Position numbers and translations under genes: made by a program. The notes under the pieces are model-generated. The model did not search any database. It saw only the letters and a list, made by a program, of their open reading frames with translations, and had not been told where the DNA came from. This document shows, in pieces, positions 1-11,043 of a stretch of DNA of 64,000 bases (the stretch's first letter is position 1; each line of letters begins with the position of its first letter). The stretch lies in the NCBI GenBank assembly GCA_034359265.1, contig CP136896.1:16523501-16587500 (forward strand). The letters run 5' to 3'. Origin of the DNA: Canna indica. Lineage: Eukaryota; Streptophyta; Magnoliopsida; Zingiberales; Cannaceae.

Positions 1-57
1 ATGAACGAGCTCAATAAGTATCCATCGTTGTAGTCAACTATGCTTCCGAGATGGACG

Positions 58-291
58 TCAGAAAATAGGATTGCAGGGATGGATTTCAAATTGCACTTGA
101 GGAAGATCAACCATCTTTACATTTCTTTCTAACTGCTCGAGCTCCGGTTTTCTCCCGCCCAAATAAACATTGTGGGCGACGCCGCCGCTGATCCAATCCG
201 CCTCTATATCAAACACCCCGTCAAGCACGGCGCTGCCGATGGTCTCCACCTCCTCCTCCTCCTCTTTCCCTTTCTCTTTAGTAGCATTCAA
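58..291 (-). CDS. Putative first exon of a divergent gene (weak)
   Basis: A 77-residue open frame reads leftwards from an ATG only 26 bases from the start codon of the prolyl 4-hydroxylase gene, so the two would share a bidirectional promoter. The N-terminus is rich in Lys and Glu (a run of five Glu), followed by a mixed, protein-like stretch. The frame stops at 58-60, but a different minus frame stays open across 1-75, so a splice or a frameshift near the stop is possible. I do not recognise the family. It could equally be a chance ORF in the 5' flank. Confidence 0.25.
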   Translation of the reverse strand: MNATKEKGKEEEEEVETIGSAVLDGVFDIEADWISGGVAHNVYLGGRKPELEQLERNVKMVDLPQVQFEIHPCNPIF

Positions 292-317
292 GAGGAAACG
301 GTACAGTAGAAGTTAGC

Positions 318-3225
318 ATGGAGTCGCTACGGCCGCTGATAGTGAAGGCGGAGGCCCGGCTCCACCAACCTCGCTTCTTCCTCTTCCCGAAGTCACCGTC
401 CAAAACCTATACGATGGCCTTGGTGTCGCTCCTCACTCTCTCCGTGGGCCTCCTCATCCTCCTCGCTCTCGGCGTCGTCTCTCTTCCCGTCGGCCCCCTC
501 TTCGCCCCGAGTCACGCCTGCGATCACTCCCTCGGCGAGAAGATGTGAGGGATTCCGATCCCGTTTTCGTGATCTTTTTTTGGTGATACGTGATGATTTC
601 ACGTTTTTGTTTCGGTTGGTGCAGGGAGGGATTAGGGCAGAGAGATGGTCCTTGGACGGAGGCTATCTCTTGGGAGCCCAGAGCTTTTGTCTACCACAAT
701 TTCTTGGTTGGTCTTTTACTCTCCAATACCTCACCTTCATTGCTCTCATTTTTGTGCAATTTCGTGTCCGATTAATGGGTTTTGACTGGGAGCTATTACT
801 TGGTTTATGAAAGGGAAATTTTGGTAAAGAGTGGAGTAGAATGCAGTCAATGGTCTATTCTTCAGTTTTTGCTACATGCTGGTGGATAATTAAAGAGTCG
901 AGTTTGTTTGTTTGTTTGTTTGTTTTTAATTTAAAATCATTTGTAGGAGTATTAGCTCGGAGACCTGAATCCATTTGCATTATGCTGAAAACAGACTATC
1001 TACGCTGGAACTCTCTTCATTATGATAATCAATAATTTGGTATTTGGATAAAATTTAGAAGGTAATTAGAATGTAATGTTCAAGATTTCTTTTCCCAGCA
1101 TAGGATTTCTTCAAAAAAATAATAAATGGAGTTTGTCTTGTATTGAATTCTGCAAATGTTGTCCATTTTTTGTGTATAAAAATACATGTTCCATCTCTGT
1201 CTTCAGTAAGTACAAACTTATCATCCTCTTGTGCCTCCATTTAGTGGTCGATGGTCAAAGGTTTTTCTTATCCCCACACATCGGCAATTCTTATGCATTA
1301 CTTAAATATTGATGTGCCTACATTTCTGACAGTCCAAGGAAGAATGCGAGTACATAATTCAGCTGGCCATGCCTCATATTAAGAAGTCAACAGTGGTCAA
1401 CAGCACTACCGGTGGGAGTGAAGACAGCAGGTTAGCAATTTCTTGTCATTTGTTACTCTTTGATTTTTACCTTGGTTGAAAGTTTTTAAATAGTCAATAT
1501 TTGCATGTGATTGGTGATAGTGTTCGAACAAGCTCAGGCATGTTTCTTCAAAGAGGACGTGACAAGATAATCAGATCCATTGAGAAAAGGATTTCAGACT
1601 ATACATTCATACCTGTAGGTAAGTGCCTGCCAATTGATAAGCAAATGAAATTGATTAATGATTACCTCATTTTTATTTTCTTTGAATTCCTCTTTAGTGT
1701 AGAATGTTCCTTATTGTGAATGGTGGTAACACCCATAAGTTGTTTTTTAGTTCTTGTATGAAATTATTAAGTAGATTTATATTCAAGAGAAAAATATTCT
1801 TAAAGATGTGGGAAACATTAAATAGTCAAAATTATATGCAGTCTCCTTGTACATCATCATCTTTTCCTTGAGAGGCTTTAGTTAAGTAATATCTTGTATG
1901 CTAGAATAGTAGCCTACCAATGAAATATCTTGTATGCCAGTCATTGAAGTAGAACAACCGCAATATTTATATGGAATAGAACCAATTATAAATTTCCATA
2001 ATAAGCCAAAAAAATTCTGGAAGATAATGCAACTCTAAAAATGGAACATAAACATGCAAGAGTCCTTAAGAACTACTTACTATAATGTCCTCATACTAAT
2101 ATGCTACATAAGAAAAATGACTGGCATTTTCAATAAAAAGCATATTATGGGTAAACACATAACGAGAACTTGTAATTTTGTGCATAATCAAGCCACTTTC
2201 ATCACATTGGTCCCATGAATATAATCCTGTACTTATTTCAAAAAGAATTAGCGCTGAACATGAAGATGATATTTTGTTTCAGTTTTTAGATGTTTCTTTA
2301 CTTTTTTTATATAGTTTAAGGAAACAATGCAAGTTTATCTACATATGCTAAGTAGGTCTTATTTTAAATTAGGTTTACCTTTTCAAATCTTCAATTTGTA
2401 CTTGTGTTTTGATCTCGTGGTCTTCATTTCCATCAAGGATACTAACTCAAAGCTGATTACAGAGCATGGGGAGGGACTTCAAGTTCTGCATTATAATGTT
2501 GGTCAGAAATATGCACCTCACTTGGATTACTTTGCTGATGAATTCAACATTAAAAATGGGGGTCAGCGGATTGCAACCTTCTTGATGTATCTGTATGTAT
2601 TTTCACATATTAGATTCGTATACCACATTATTTGTTTGCATGAATCTGCTTACCACTGAAGCAATTCTTCCAATCCTTTCTTTTCTCCTTTTGATATTTT
2701 AAATACGGACCAGTTCCGATGTTGAAGAAGGCGGTGAGACAGTGTTCCCCAATGCCAAAGTTGATGCTAGCTCTTTGCCATCATACAACGAACTATCAGA
2801 GTGCGGAAAGTCAGGCCTTGCTCTTAAACCAAAGATGGGAGATGCCTTATTCTTCTGGAGCATCAAACCTGATGCCATGATGGACCCGTTAAGTTTGCAT
2901 GGTTAGTTGTCCTTGCTTTCCTGACAAGATTTTGTTTTGCATAACTCATCTTGTTACTCAAGAAGTCCCTGGCATAAAGTAATTCATTGTCTCTTGATTT
3001 AGGATACAACTCTATTGTGTTTCTGACTTCTTGAATGATATTAGGCCATCTCACAAACTCCATCATTGACTAATACATACAAACTATTTGGTTTTAGCTT
3101 CCAGAAAACATTACTAGGATTATATCTTAAATTTCTGAATAATTTTTGCAGGTGCATGCCCTGTAATTAAGGGAAACAAGTGGTCTGCTCCAAAGTGGTT
3201 CCGCATGCATGAGTACAAAGTTTGA
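318..3225 (+). CDS. P4H: Membrane-anchored prolyl 4-hydroxylase, 7 exons, 298 aa
   Basis: This Fe(II)/2-oxoglutarate dioxygenase hydroxylates peptidyl proline, in plants mainly on cell-wall glycoproteins in the ER/Golgi. Exons read by eye: 318-544, 625-706, 1333-1430, 1521-1618, 2463-2592, 2714-2901 and 3152-3225. All introns are GT-AG and the phases join without a stop, giving 897 nt. A hydrophobic type II anchor lies near residues 33-56. The catalytic domain begins at the WEPRAFVYHNFL signature (exon 2). The iron ligands are visible: H188-x-D190 (PHLDYF, exon 5) and H274 (SLHG, exon 6). K284 in KGNKW is the expected 2-oxoglutarate-binding lysine. Length and exon layout fit the plant P4H family. 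This is the only host gene in the window that looks fully intact. Intron 4 is the longest, about 840 bp. Exon borders are inferred from splice consensus and family similarity, not transcripts. Confidence 0.93.
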
Positions 3226-3392
3226 TATCTGACTAAGGATCCGTTCGTTTCGCAAATAGTTTATTACAGAACAGACTAGTTAGTATTGTATAAAGTTGTA
3301 CAGGACAGCATAACAAATAGTTTCATGTTCGTTTCGCATGGTACTGAACATCAAATTTAGTATTATCTTGCGTTCGCTTTGTATTATCACAA

Positions 3393-3787
3393 CCATAGTT
3401 TAAAATCTCGCCCGGTGTGGTACGCGGTAAGCCCGGTATTTACCAGTTTTTTAGGTTTTTGGTATACGATATACTCGGTATTTGAAAAAACTGAGCATAT
3501 TGGGTAACCGGGCGGTATATGGCGGTATTTTGTCATATACCGCCCGGTATGGGCGGTATGAGGCCTTAGTACCGTTGGGCCAGCCAACGGCGCTGAGCGC
3601 CGTTGGACAGGGCTGTCAGCCACTTGTTTCAGTTTCATACCGCCCGATTTGGGTGGTATTATATGTATACCGCCCGGTATGGAGATTTGGAGTTATTTTT
3701 ATAAAAAAAAAACTGCCATTATGTAATTTTCGTACCGGACCGTACCGTGTGTCGGTACGGTACCGGTACCGAGATTTTAAACCATGA
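3393..3787. mobile_element. Inverted-repeat element rich in GGTACCG motifs, copy 1
   Basis: The ends are complementary: the left end reads ccatagtttaaaatctcg and the right end cgagattttaaaccatg. The interior is full of short GGTA/TACC palindromes and repeated accgcccggtat motifs. It lies just after the P4H gene. No open frame of note is present. It resembles a MITE, but I cannot name the superfamily because no clear target duplication is visible. Confidence 0.6.
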
Positions 3788-3906
3788 ATACAATGTTAGC
3801 AATAGTCAATATGACAAGAAAAACAGTCTATGCTTTAGATAGGTTCCTAAATTAATAGAGTACTAGCTTCAAATTTTCAACTTCTTAATTCAGTTAATGT
3901 TGCAGT

Positions 3907-4625
3907 CATGGTTTAAAAAATCGGCCGAAACGGTACGGTAAGCTCGGTATTTATCGGTTTTTGGGGATTTCGGTATTCGATATACCCAGTATTTGAAAAT
4001 ATCGGGTATATATGATATACCGGGCGGTATATGGCGTTATTTCGCCATATACCGCCCGGTATGACGCGATATTAGGTTGTGTTTTTTTATTATTTAGAGT
4101 TAGATATAACTCTAATAATACATAATTAATGAATAAATGTTTAAAATCAATATTCAAATATTAAATACATGAATACAATGTTTAAAAGCTATTTGGTACT
4201 GTATTAGGATTTTTCACATATACAAGAGAATTACATTAGAATTAATATAGGGCGACACAATCCCACAATTGAGCTATTTGGGACCACCGAAGACTCTGTG
4301 TAGTGCAACATAAGACGTAGTGCAACATCAACTAAGATGATGAATATCATATGTCGTCCTATATTAATTCTAATGTAATTCTCTTGTATCTGTGAAAAAT
4401 CCTAATACAGTACCAAATAGCTTTTAAACATTGTATTCATGTATTTGACATTTGAATATTAATTTTAAGCATTTATTCATCAATTATGTATTATTAGAGT
4501 TATATCTAACCCTTTTTAAAAAAATCGATATGCTATTTTTTGTACCGCACCGTACCGTGTGTCGGTACGGTACCGGTTTCGGACGGTGATCGAAATCGGT
4601 ATCGGTACCGAGATTTTAAACCTTG
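3907..4625. mobile_element. Inverted-repeat element, copy 2 of the same family
   Basis: The ends match copy 1 (catggtttaaaaaatcgg at the left, cgagattttaaaccttg at the right), as do the flanking GGTACCG-rich blocks. The centre is replaced or interrupted by a long fold-back at 4097-4511. Sequence between the two copies (3788-3906) is AT-rich and looks like the host repeat into which both inserted. Confidence 0.6.
4097..4511. repeat. Long fold-back with arms of about 155 bp
   Basis: The arm at about 4097-4255 is the reverse complement of about 4354-4511 with few mismatches; both contain the block attctcttgta / tacaagagaat. The unpaired centre (about 4256-4353) is unique. A transcript would form a long hairpin. 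It sits inside copy 2 of the GGTACCG element, so it is either the core of that element or a nested MITE. Confidence 0.75.
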
Positions 4626-4960
4626 ATCACAACACAAGATAAGATAATTTGACAAAAATATCTTTTATACTATTTCTTTTTCATTTCATCATATAAAGCA
4701 TACCAGACAATATTATATATTGTTATAATAAAATATTTATTTTAATTAACATAACGATTATAAATCTAATTAATATATTTTATTACAATTATATCACAAG
4801 TAAATTAATTAACTAACATGATGCGACATAGAGGCCCCGGCGTTGTCGACGACGCAGCCACACCGCCTCCCATAATGAGTATACACGCTAATATAGTGAG
4901 TATATCTGACTGCAAAGAAAGTATACATTATTATAATATTTTATTTGACTAAAGATCAAT
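4626..4960. other. AT-rich stretch without a recognised gene
   Basis: I see no coding signal or clear repeat boundary here. A short GC-rich patch near 4833-4872 stands out from the surrounding AT-rich sequence but carries no recognisable motif. Confidence 0.5.
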
Positions 4961-5263
4961 TTTTATCCAAATTTACTCTCGATAAATAGAGATATATCTC
5001 ATTTGAATATATTATATTTTAATCTAAATATTCTCTTGTTAAATATAGATACATACTCAATTTCTATCAAAATATGCTCTTTGAGTCTAAATATATATTT
5101 TTTTAATCCAAATATTTAATCTAAACATGGATATATACTCGGTTTCTACCAAATAATATTATATTTAAATCCAAATATACTTTCTCTAAATATAGATATA
5201 TACTCAATTTCTATGAAATATTTTTTTTTGAGTCTAAATATATTTTCTTTTGATTCAAATATA

Positions 5264-5298
<35 letters not shown>

Positions 5299-5365
5299 CT
5301 CATTTTTATTAAAATATACTATCTTTTAATACAAATATATTATCTTTAAATATAAGTATATTCAT
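4960..5365. repeat. Degenerate tandem repeats and CT/TA microsatellite
   Basis: Variants of the phrases taaatatagatatatactca and tttctatcaaaatat recur about every 75-90 bases, giving an imperfect AT-rich tandem array. A (TC)n followed by (TA)n run lies at about 5264-5300. Confidence 0.6.
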
Positions 5366-5788
5366 TTTTGAAAAATTGGACATTCTTGAAATTTTTTTAC
5401 ATATATTGAAAATATAAACAAGGCTATTATTATCATTTTCAACCTTAGAGTAACAAGAAAATAGATCTGGTGTATTGTCCCCAGACATCATTCTTATCAT
5501 GTCCATTGTACGTTTTTGCAAACGAACATGTGACAATTTGTGTTATCTAATATTGTACCTTAAAATTATGCAAAACGAATGAACTCTAAAGGTATTGGGT
5601 TGATTGGACAAGAGTTCTTATGGAAAGTCGCAGTTCTACCTGAAATTTAGTCACCTCAATCAAATAATAATTAACTGTTGCACAAAATTTCCATGTCCAA
5701 ATTCATTTTGTATAATTGTAATAGGTTATTGCCAAATATATTGGATCTATTATTCAAAGGAGGAATGATCTATGAAGACATTAATAGT

Positions 5789-5912
5789 AAAGTTCAATGC
5801 TTAAAATTGGAGATAGACGACTCCGAATGTTGGGTAGTCAAGAAAATCAGAAACAAAAAAGTTACTGGAGCTGAGGTGAGGATATTAAGAAAAATGTGTG
5901 AGATTATTAAAT
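5789..5912 (+). pseudogene. RTE-type LINE reverse transcriptase scrap
   Basis: The frame that ends at 5914 contains ECWVVKK, then KVTGAEVRILRKMC. This resembles the C-terminal end of plant RTE-clade LINE polymerases (ECWxxKK, then MxVAEMRMLRWMC). Only this end is recognisable and there is no poly-A tail. The call rests on motif spacing alone. Confidence 0.45.
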
Positions 5913-6029
5913 AATTGAATAAGAAACGCCATTATATTAATGGCCAATTAGGTATAGATCACTACAACAAATATAACAAATGGTGATGTTTTTTTTTTCT
6001 CTTAAGGATGTTTTTTTTGTGTCACTAAT

Positions 6030-6320
6030 TACCTCACACGCGCTATTTACAAGCGTCTCATATCATTGTGTCCTCAATAATTTTTAAGACGCAATAGTCT
6101 GCCATCGGTGATTTTTGGCAGAGACGCTTTTTAATTGCGCCTCCAATACAACTCGCGACGCTTTCACTAAAAGCGTCTCCTGAATAATATTTGGGACGCA
6201 AAAGACTTGACGTCAGTGATTTCCGACGAAGATGCTTTTTAGGTGCGTCTCCCATACAACTTACTTATTCAAGATGCAAAGGCCTACCGTTATTGATTTT
6301 TGACGAAGACGCTTTTTAAT
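6030..6320. repeat. Left subterminal repeats of the 6.65-kb CACTA element
   Basis: Copies of aagcgtctc and its complement gagacgctt recur in both orientations, spaced by related tracts (gtgatttttg, cgacgaagac). In CACTA elements such motifs bind the element's own transposase-associated protein. Confidence 0.7.
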
Positions 6321-6682
6321 TAATATATAGAATAATATATATTATATTATATATTAATCTATGAGTTGAATAAATAAAATCTCAAAAATCAAATGTGTCA
6401 ACACAATAATCTTTTGCAAGGTTCAAATGAAATATTAAAAAATAAATAGCCTGTTACAAGCCAAATTTATAAAGCTAATATCACATAACAAGTCTAGCAC
6501 ATCCTCTAACAATAATATTAACATCCTCAAGCTCTATGTTTTCCTTTTCTAGCACATCCAAAAAGAAAATTGTAGAAGCAAAAGTAAAAGATAGAAAGAA
6601 TACGGGAGCAGAACGCTTAAGCTAAATAACGCTTAATTACTTATCATCTTCATTTTCTTCGTCATTGGCACCAAATGAATTA

Positions 6683-6770
6683 AGGGCATTCAAGTTGTTT
6701 CTCATCTTTCTTAAAACCAGCAAACCTCTTATCACTGTGAGGAACATCAAGTCCACCATCCAGTGCACCC
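6683..6770 (-). pseudogene. RPL5: Ribosomal protein L5 (uL18) exon fragment
   Basis: The minus strand reads GALDGGLDVPHSDKRFAGF and then KKDEKQLE. This closely matches the conserved central segment of eukaryotic 60S protein L5, which binds 5S rRNA. A splice acceptor (tgtag) precedes the segment and a stop follows QLECP. Only one exon-sized piece of a roughly 300-residue protein is present, and it lies inside the CACTA element. It is therefore best read as a captured fragment, not a gene. Confidence 0.8.
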
Positions 6771-7215
6771 TACATTCACGAAACCATTATTAGCTAGTAT
6801 TTAAGTCATTCAAAAATATATTAATGATCCGCATTCGATTATAATATTACGCAAAATGCTAGATCAAAAACATACAAGATCAGAAGCACTTCATATATCA
6901 AAAACACACAAGACAACTATAATAAATGGATAATTCGGGATTCAGTTTTCTTTACCGGGTGAACTCCTCCCTGCATCTGGTTCACAAAGTTCATCTTGAA
7001 ACAAAAATTTTCTATCAATGAATTCGATTTTTTACACAAAATGTGAACTTGGACTACTAATAGATAAGTTTGCTCATTAATTATCTATTAATTCTTGTAA
7101 TGGGGTCCCAAAATTTAATGAAATTAGAGATACTTGAATGCAAAGCTGAATGCAAAAAGACATTCACATAGAGCCTAATTAAGCAACCATGGCAAAGTGA
7201 CAATCATATGGTCCA

Positions 7216-7420
7216 TATCACTACAACTAGGTGGAGCTACAAATCAGCAAATACCAAGTAAAAACTTACATGGACTGAATGAAGGCCTTGAAGTTTCTCA
7301 AGATTCATGCCATCGACGGAGCAGAAGTCCAAGTAAGCAACGCGATCAACTCCTAGCCCTTGTCCACAATTTTCAGCAAAACCTTTTACTATAGAGCTTT
7401 CTAGTGTTTCATGTTCATCT
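7216..7420 (-). pseudogene. Captured exon-like fragment, family not recognised
   Basis: The minus strand has a clean protein-like reading with GFAENCGQGLGVDRVAY and then LDFCSVDGMNLEKL, ending at a plausible donor (catgtaagt). I do not recognise the protein. It has the same orientation as the L5 and DOPA dioxygenase pieces, and lies in the same element. Confidence 0.45.
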
Positions 7421-8940
7421 ATGGAAACATACGGGAATGCAACAGAGAAGTTGGAAGTTGTGAATGATCGCTAGATAGTAAAGGTGGGAAGTTAAATATG
7501 AATTTGATACCTAAGAAAAAAATCAAAGCTTAAAAAGCATTCATTTATGCAACTAAAACAAAATCAAGTAAGATCAAGAACTTTCAGTTAGATACAAATA
7601 TTAAGAAAACAATGCATATGTTTTACTGCTAGGTTAGAATTTATCCAAAACAGTATTCAACAAGCAAGACTATACCAAAACCCTCTTTACTCAGAAAAGA
7701 ATTGCTTGTCCTACCAAAACCCAGACTGAAAATAAATGGGCACAATCTAGGAACACCAATTTAAAGAAAAAATAAGATAAATTGATACTAACATCAAATT
7801 GAGTAAGCCTCCCAACACCGAGAGCTGCAATCTCATGGCAACATGACAGTTGAAATCAGGAGCAACATCAACATTAATAGCTTGTTTGTTAGATGTGTAA
7901 CTAGAGCAGATGAAGCCTTTTTGTGATGAGCAGTCTGCTCACTGAAATAAATCAAAATAAAAATGTTAAACATATATGTCGACTAGTCATAACTCAATGA
8001 CTCGATAGAAGAAAGACCAAGTACCAGCATCTATAGGGAAGCTAGTGAGGGATATCCATGTCGATTATGTATATGTAGAGCAAGAGAGGCACCCACCTTT
8101 ACAGTTGACATCTAGAGATTGTATAACCCTCCAACCTCATGTCCTACACCAATCATCTACCTTGTGCTCCTGCCCTAGATGAAAACAAAATGAGGTATGA
8201 CAATGATAAAACAATTAGTTCTTACTCACAGAAACAAGACTAAAAGGGAATGTAGATAGGTATAAAACAAATATTGAAACAAGTTGGTGAAAGAAAGAAT
8301 TAGCAGTTCTTATGCCACCTGTGGCAATATATTTATTTGCCAAGGTAACATGAGCAATATAATGTTTTTATCTTCATAAGACATTAAACAACAGTATAAT
8401 CTCTTTTCTTGAATGATTCAATGAAGATCTAGTGCTCTTTATATGCAGTTAAATAATCAACTAAAGTCACTGAATCTAATACAGAGTATGGAAGTACTCA
8501 ATCTGCAGTTGCACTAAATAATCTTGCAATTTTCAGTAATATTGTGAAGCATTTGCTCTTGAATCTCCAATCAAAACTCAAACATTAATAACAAAGTATC
8601 TATGTAAGCCTCCAGATACTACTGTGTTTTGCATTATACTTGTTTGCTGAAGACATTTGTCTGGTATCTTATTCCTGAGGGGGCACCCAGAGTTGTCCTG
8701 CAGATTGTAACAAAAAGTTTTAGAAGATGACTTCACACAAAGTGAGAGTAGAAGTGAAGATATCTGGAATACCTAAAAAATATTGTATCCTGTTACTTCA
8801 GTAAACATCCCATAAACATTCAAGAACAAGACTTTTTTACCCCCTTGTTACTTGGTTAACTTATGAAACTGTAATCCTAACTAAAGACAACATTAAAAAT
8901 TCCTACCAAATAAATTTCAAAACAAAGAGACACCTAGAAT
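7421..8940. other. CACTA interior, AT-rich, mostly without coding signal
   Basis: The minus strand near 7797-7845 reads HEIAALGVGRLTQFDV, which looks like part of an exon of unknown identity. The rest looks like intron or untranslated sequence, with no clear motif. Confidence 0.4.
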
Positions 8941-9201
8941 AAACTTTGCATGTATCCCTTGAACTATGGACGAAGGCAACGGGGGGTTCGGGAGGGGCGA
9001 AGGCATCGGGAAGGGCGTAAACACAGAGGAGGCGAAGGCGGAATGATCCAGCGATCGAGGAAACGCCAACACTCCATCTCTTCCTTGCTCACCACACCAG
9101 CTTCATCTGGTGCGCGCTCTCTCTAGATTCATGGTGCTATTTCTTCTCTCTCAGATCGGCGATCCTTGATTGGATTAATTAGTGCTATTTCTACCGGCAA
9201 T

Positions 9202-9288
9202 CGACCACTGGCTCACCGATGCTGATTCGAGTAGTTGATCACGTCCTCGTACCTTCCACTGAGCAGAGCATCGGTGAGCCAGTGGTCG
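9202..9288. repeat. Perfect 22-bp inverted repeat at the edge of the captured dioxygenase piece
   Basis: The block cgaccactggctcaccgatg(ct) at 9202-9223 recurs as its reverse complement at 9267-9288. It leaves a 43-base loop. The right arm is part of the dioxygenase coding sequence; the left arm is an inverted copy of it just outside the fragment. Confidence 0.85.
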
Positions 9289-9386
9289 AAGTCGACGGCC
9301 CAACTCGGCGGAGCGACGCCTTCGGGTTCGAGAGCCCTCAAATTGTGGGTGGCGCTTTCGGAGGTGATGAGGAGGAAGCCTTGGTC
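9224..9386 (-). pseudogene. 4,5-DOPA dioxygenase extradiol-like fragment
   Basis: The minus strand reads about 54 residues including [11 protein letters not shown], then [20 protein letters not shown]. This matches the C-terminal half of the plant LigB/DODA family, which cleaves catechol rings; some members make betalamic acid. The family's iron-binding His of the SATHNL block is visible. The upstream two-thirds and the end of the enzyme are missing. The fragment is GC-rich compared with its surroundings and lies inside the CACTA element, so it is a captured piece. Confidence 0.75.
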
Positions 9387-9389
9387 CGG

Positions 9390-9830
9390 AGACTGCTCTG
9401 CCCCACACCCACACCGTCGCAGGCTTCCTCGGTGGCCTCACCATGCACCGCCCTCTTCGTAGAGCTCGTCCTCTGCGGCATCTTCCTCCCCGTCACCAAC
9501 TCGCGCGATGGCTTCTACGGTGGCAGCGGCGGCATGCAGGTCATCAAGCAGATCGTCGACGCACTGTTCATCGTCATAGAACGTGGTTGTTACCTCCATC
9601 ATCTGCGTCGTCATCCGCTTGGTGATGCCATGCGCATGCCGGAGGAGCAGCTCGCCATCGGTGATGATGCGGTGCACGGCGAGGAGGCGTACGCACTGTG
9701 CGGCGACGACGAGAAGTACGACTCCAAAAAGCACGACTAGTACACGGAGCTCGTCCGCAGACCTTGCGGAAGTCCGGCGGAGAGGGTGGAGTCTGGGATG
9801 GCACACGTGTATTTTGATATATTTTAATTA
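9390..9830. other. GC-rich island inside the CACTA element
   Basis: Both strands keep long open frames because of base composition. A plus frame covers 9219-9740 and a minus frame 9438-9806. Neither gives a protein I recognise. It may be further captured 5' exon or promoter sequence. Confidence 0.35.
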
Positions 9831-10519
9831 AAATAATTTTTAATCTATTTTGAAAAAAATTATTATTTTTATTCCTCGTGTGCAACACATGTGGACATCA
9901 AATTTTTTTTTTAATCTACGTGTGCATGCCACGTCATACGGTTAACGGGGTAGCTGACGGAATTTTAACGGAGGGATACAATTGAACAAATCTGATAGTT
10001 GAGGATGCAATTTGGAGAAGTCAAAGTTCAGGATAGATTTGAGACAAAGTCCATAGTTCATGATATATTTAGGTATTATCCTATATTCTTTAGGAAATAC
10101 CTTTACAAACTTTGCAGAGTAAGAAAAGAACAGAACATGTGTCTCTTTATTGAGGAATGGATGCATAATTTATAGAAAGATAACATGGAGATTAATTTGA
10201 TGATTAAATATCCTCTTAAGTAGAGAACTTTTATCTAAGAGCCTCTACTGATGTTTTACCAACAAACTTGAATTTATTGAGAAGAGGACAATTGTTGGTT
10301 GCGGAAGTAATACTTCACTAAACTTCATGCATTGCCTTTCATCGCTGCAAGATTGGTGCCAGAGTTATAACCTATACAAGAAGTTTTTCATGTTCATCCT
10401 TATAGCTTTGGTCCTGCGAACAAATCTACACAAGGATCTTATATTTGATAGATCAATCTACACTATTTTGGATAAGTGGTTGACCTCTCTTTCTTCTTTC
10501 CATTGCAACTCTGCTCCCC

Positions 10520-10680
10520 CTTCAAGCATAAACTTTCCTTTGCTGATGTCATTGCTGATCCACCCATGGGTAGCAATTGTGATTCCCACATCATCTTTGA
10601 CTTCAAACCTTAATGTCTCATGGAAACTGACCACAACTACTTTTGCTGCCTATAAAGGAACGGAGACAGACTTAACAACT
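10520..10680 (-). pseudogene. Captured exon-like fragment, family not recognised
   Basis: About 50 codons read openly on the minus strand, with FEVKDDVGITIATHGW, then KGKFMLEGGAELQW, ending at a stop. The composition looks like real protein, not random translation. I cannot assign a family. Confidence 0.4.
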
Positions 10681-11043
10681 TCATCATCAAGTCACTAAGA
10701 AGAGAAAATAAGTTAATACTGACTGCACAAAGGCTCATCCTTGGCATAGGAAACCAGCTATCTGCGGATGCATTGACATGGATTCAACCACGTGTTTGCC
10801 TCAAGTATGGAAGTGCAACATAAGTTGGATAAACATTTTCCCAAAAATTAATATCCTGATACATTTTATACAATTCTATCTCGAAAGAAAAATTACATGT
10901 TGAAGTAATGGGTATATAGTAATTTGTAGTCTCCCACATTCAAAACACAATACTCTTTGGGTAAACTTAAATTACAATACTCATTGTCATCAAGAAATAA
11001 AATTTGTAAGCTCATCCATGTATGCTTCCAAGTAAAAATCACC

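Noticed and set aside
3482..3787. 101-residue ORF with YRPVW-like repeats
   Set aside because: It is a translation of the palindromic ggtat/ataccgcc motifs of the MITE.
6683..6770. A functional RPL5 gene
   Set aside because: Only one exon-sized segment is present, followed by a stop and surrounded by transposon sequence.
9219..9740. 173-residue plus-strand ORF
   Set aside because: Its first third is antisense to the recognisable DOPA dioxygenase fragment, and the rest shows no family motif.
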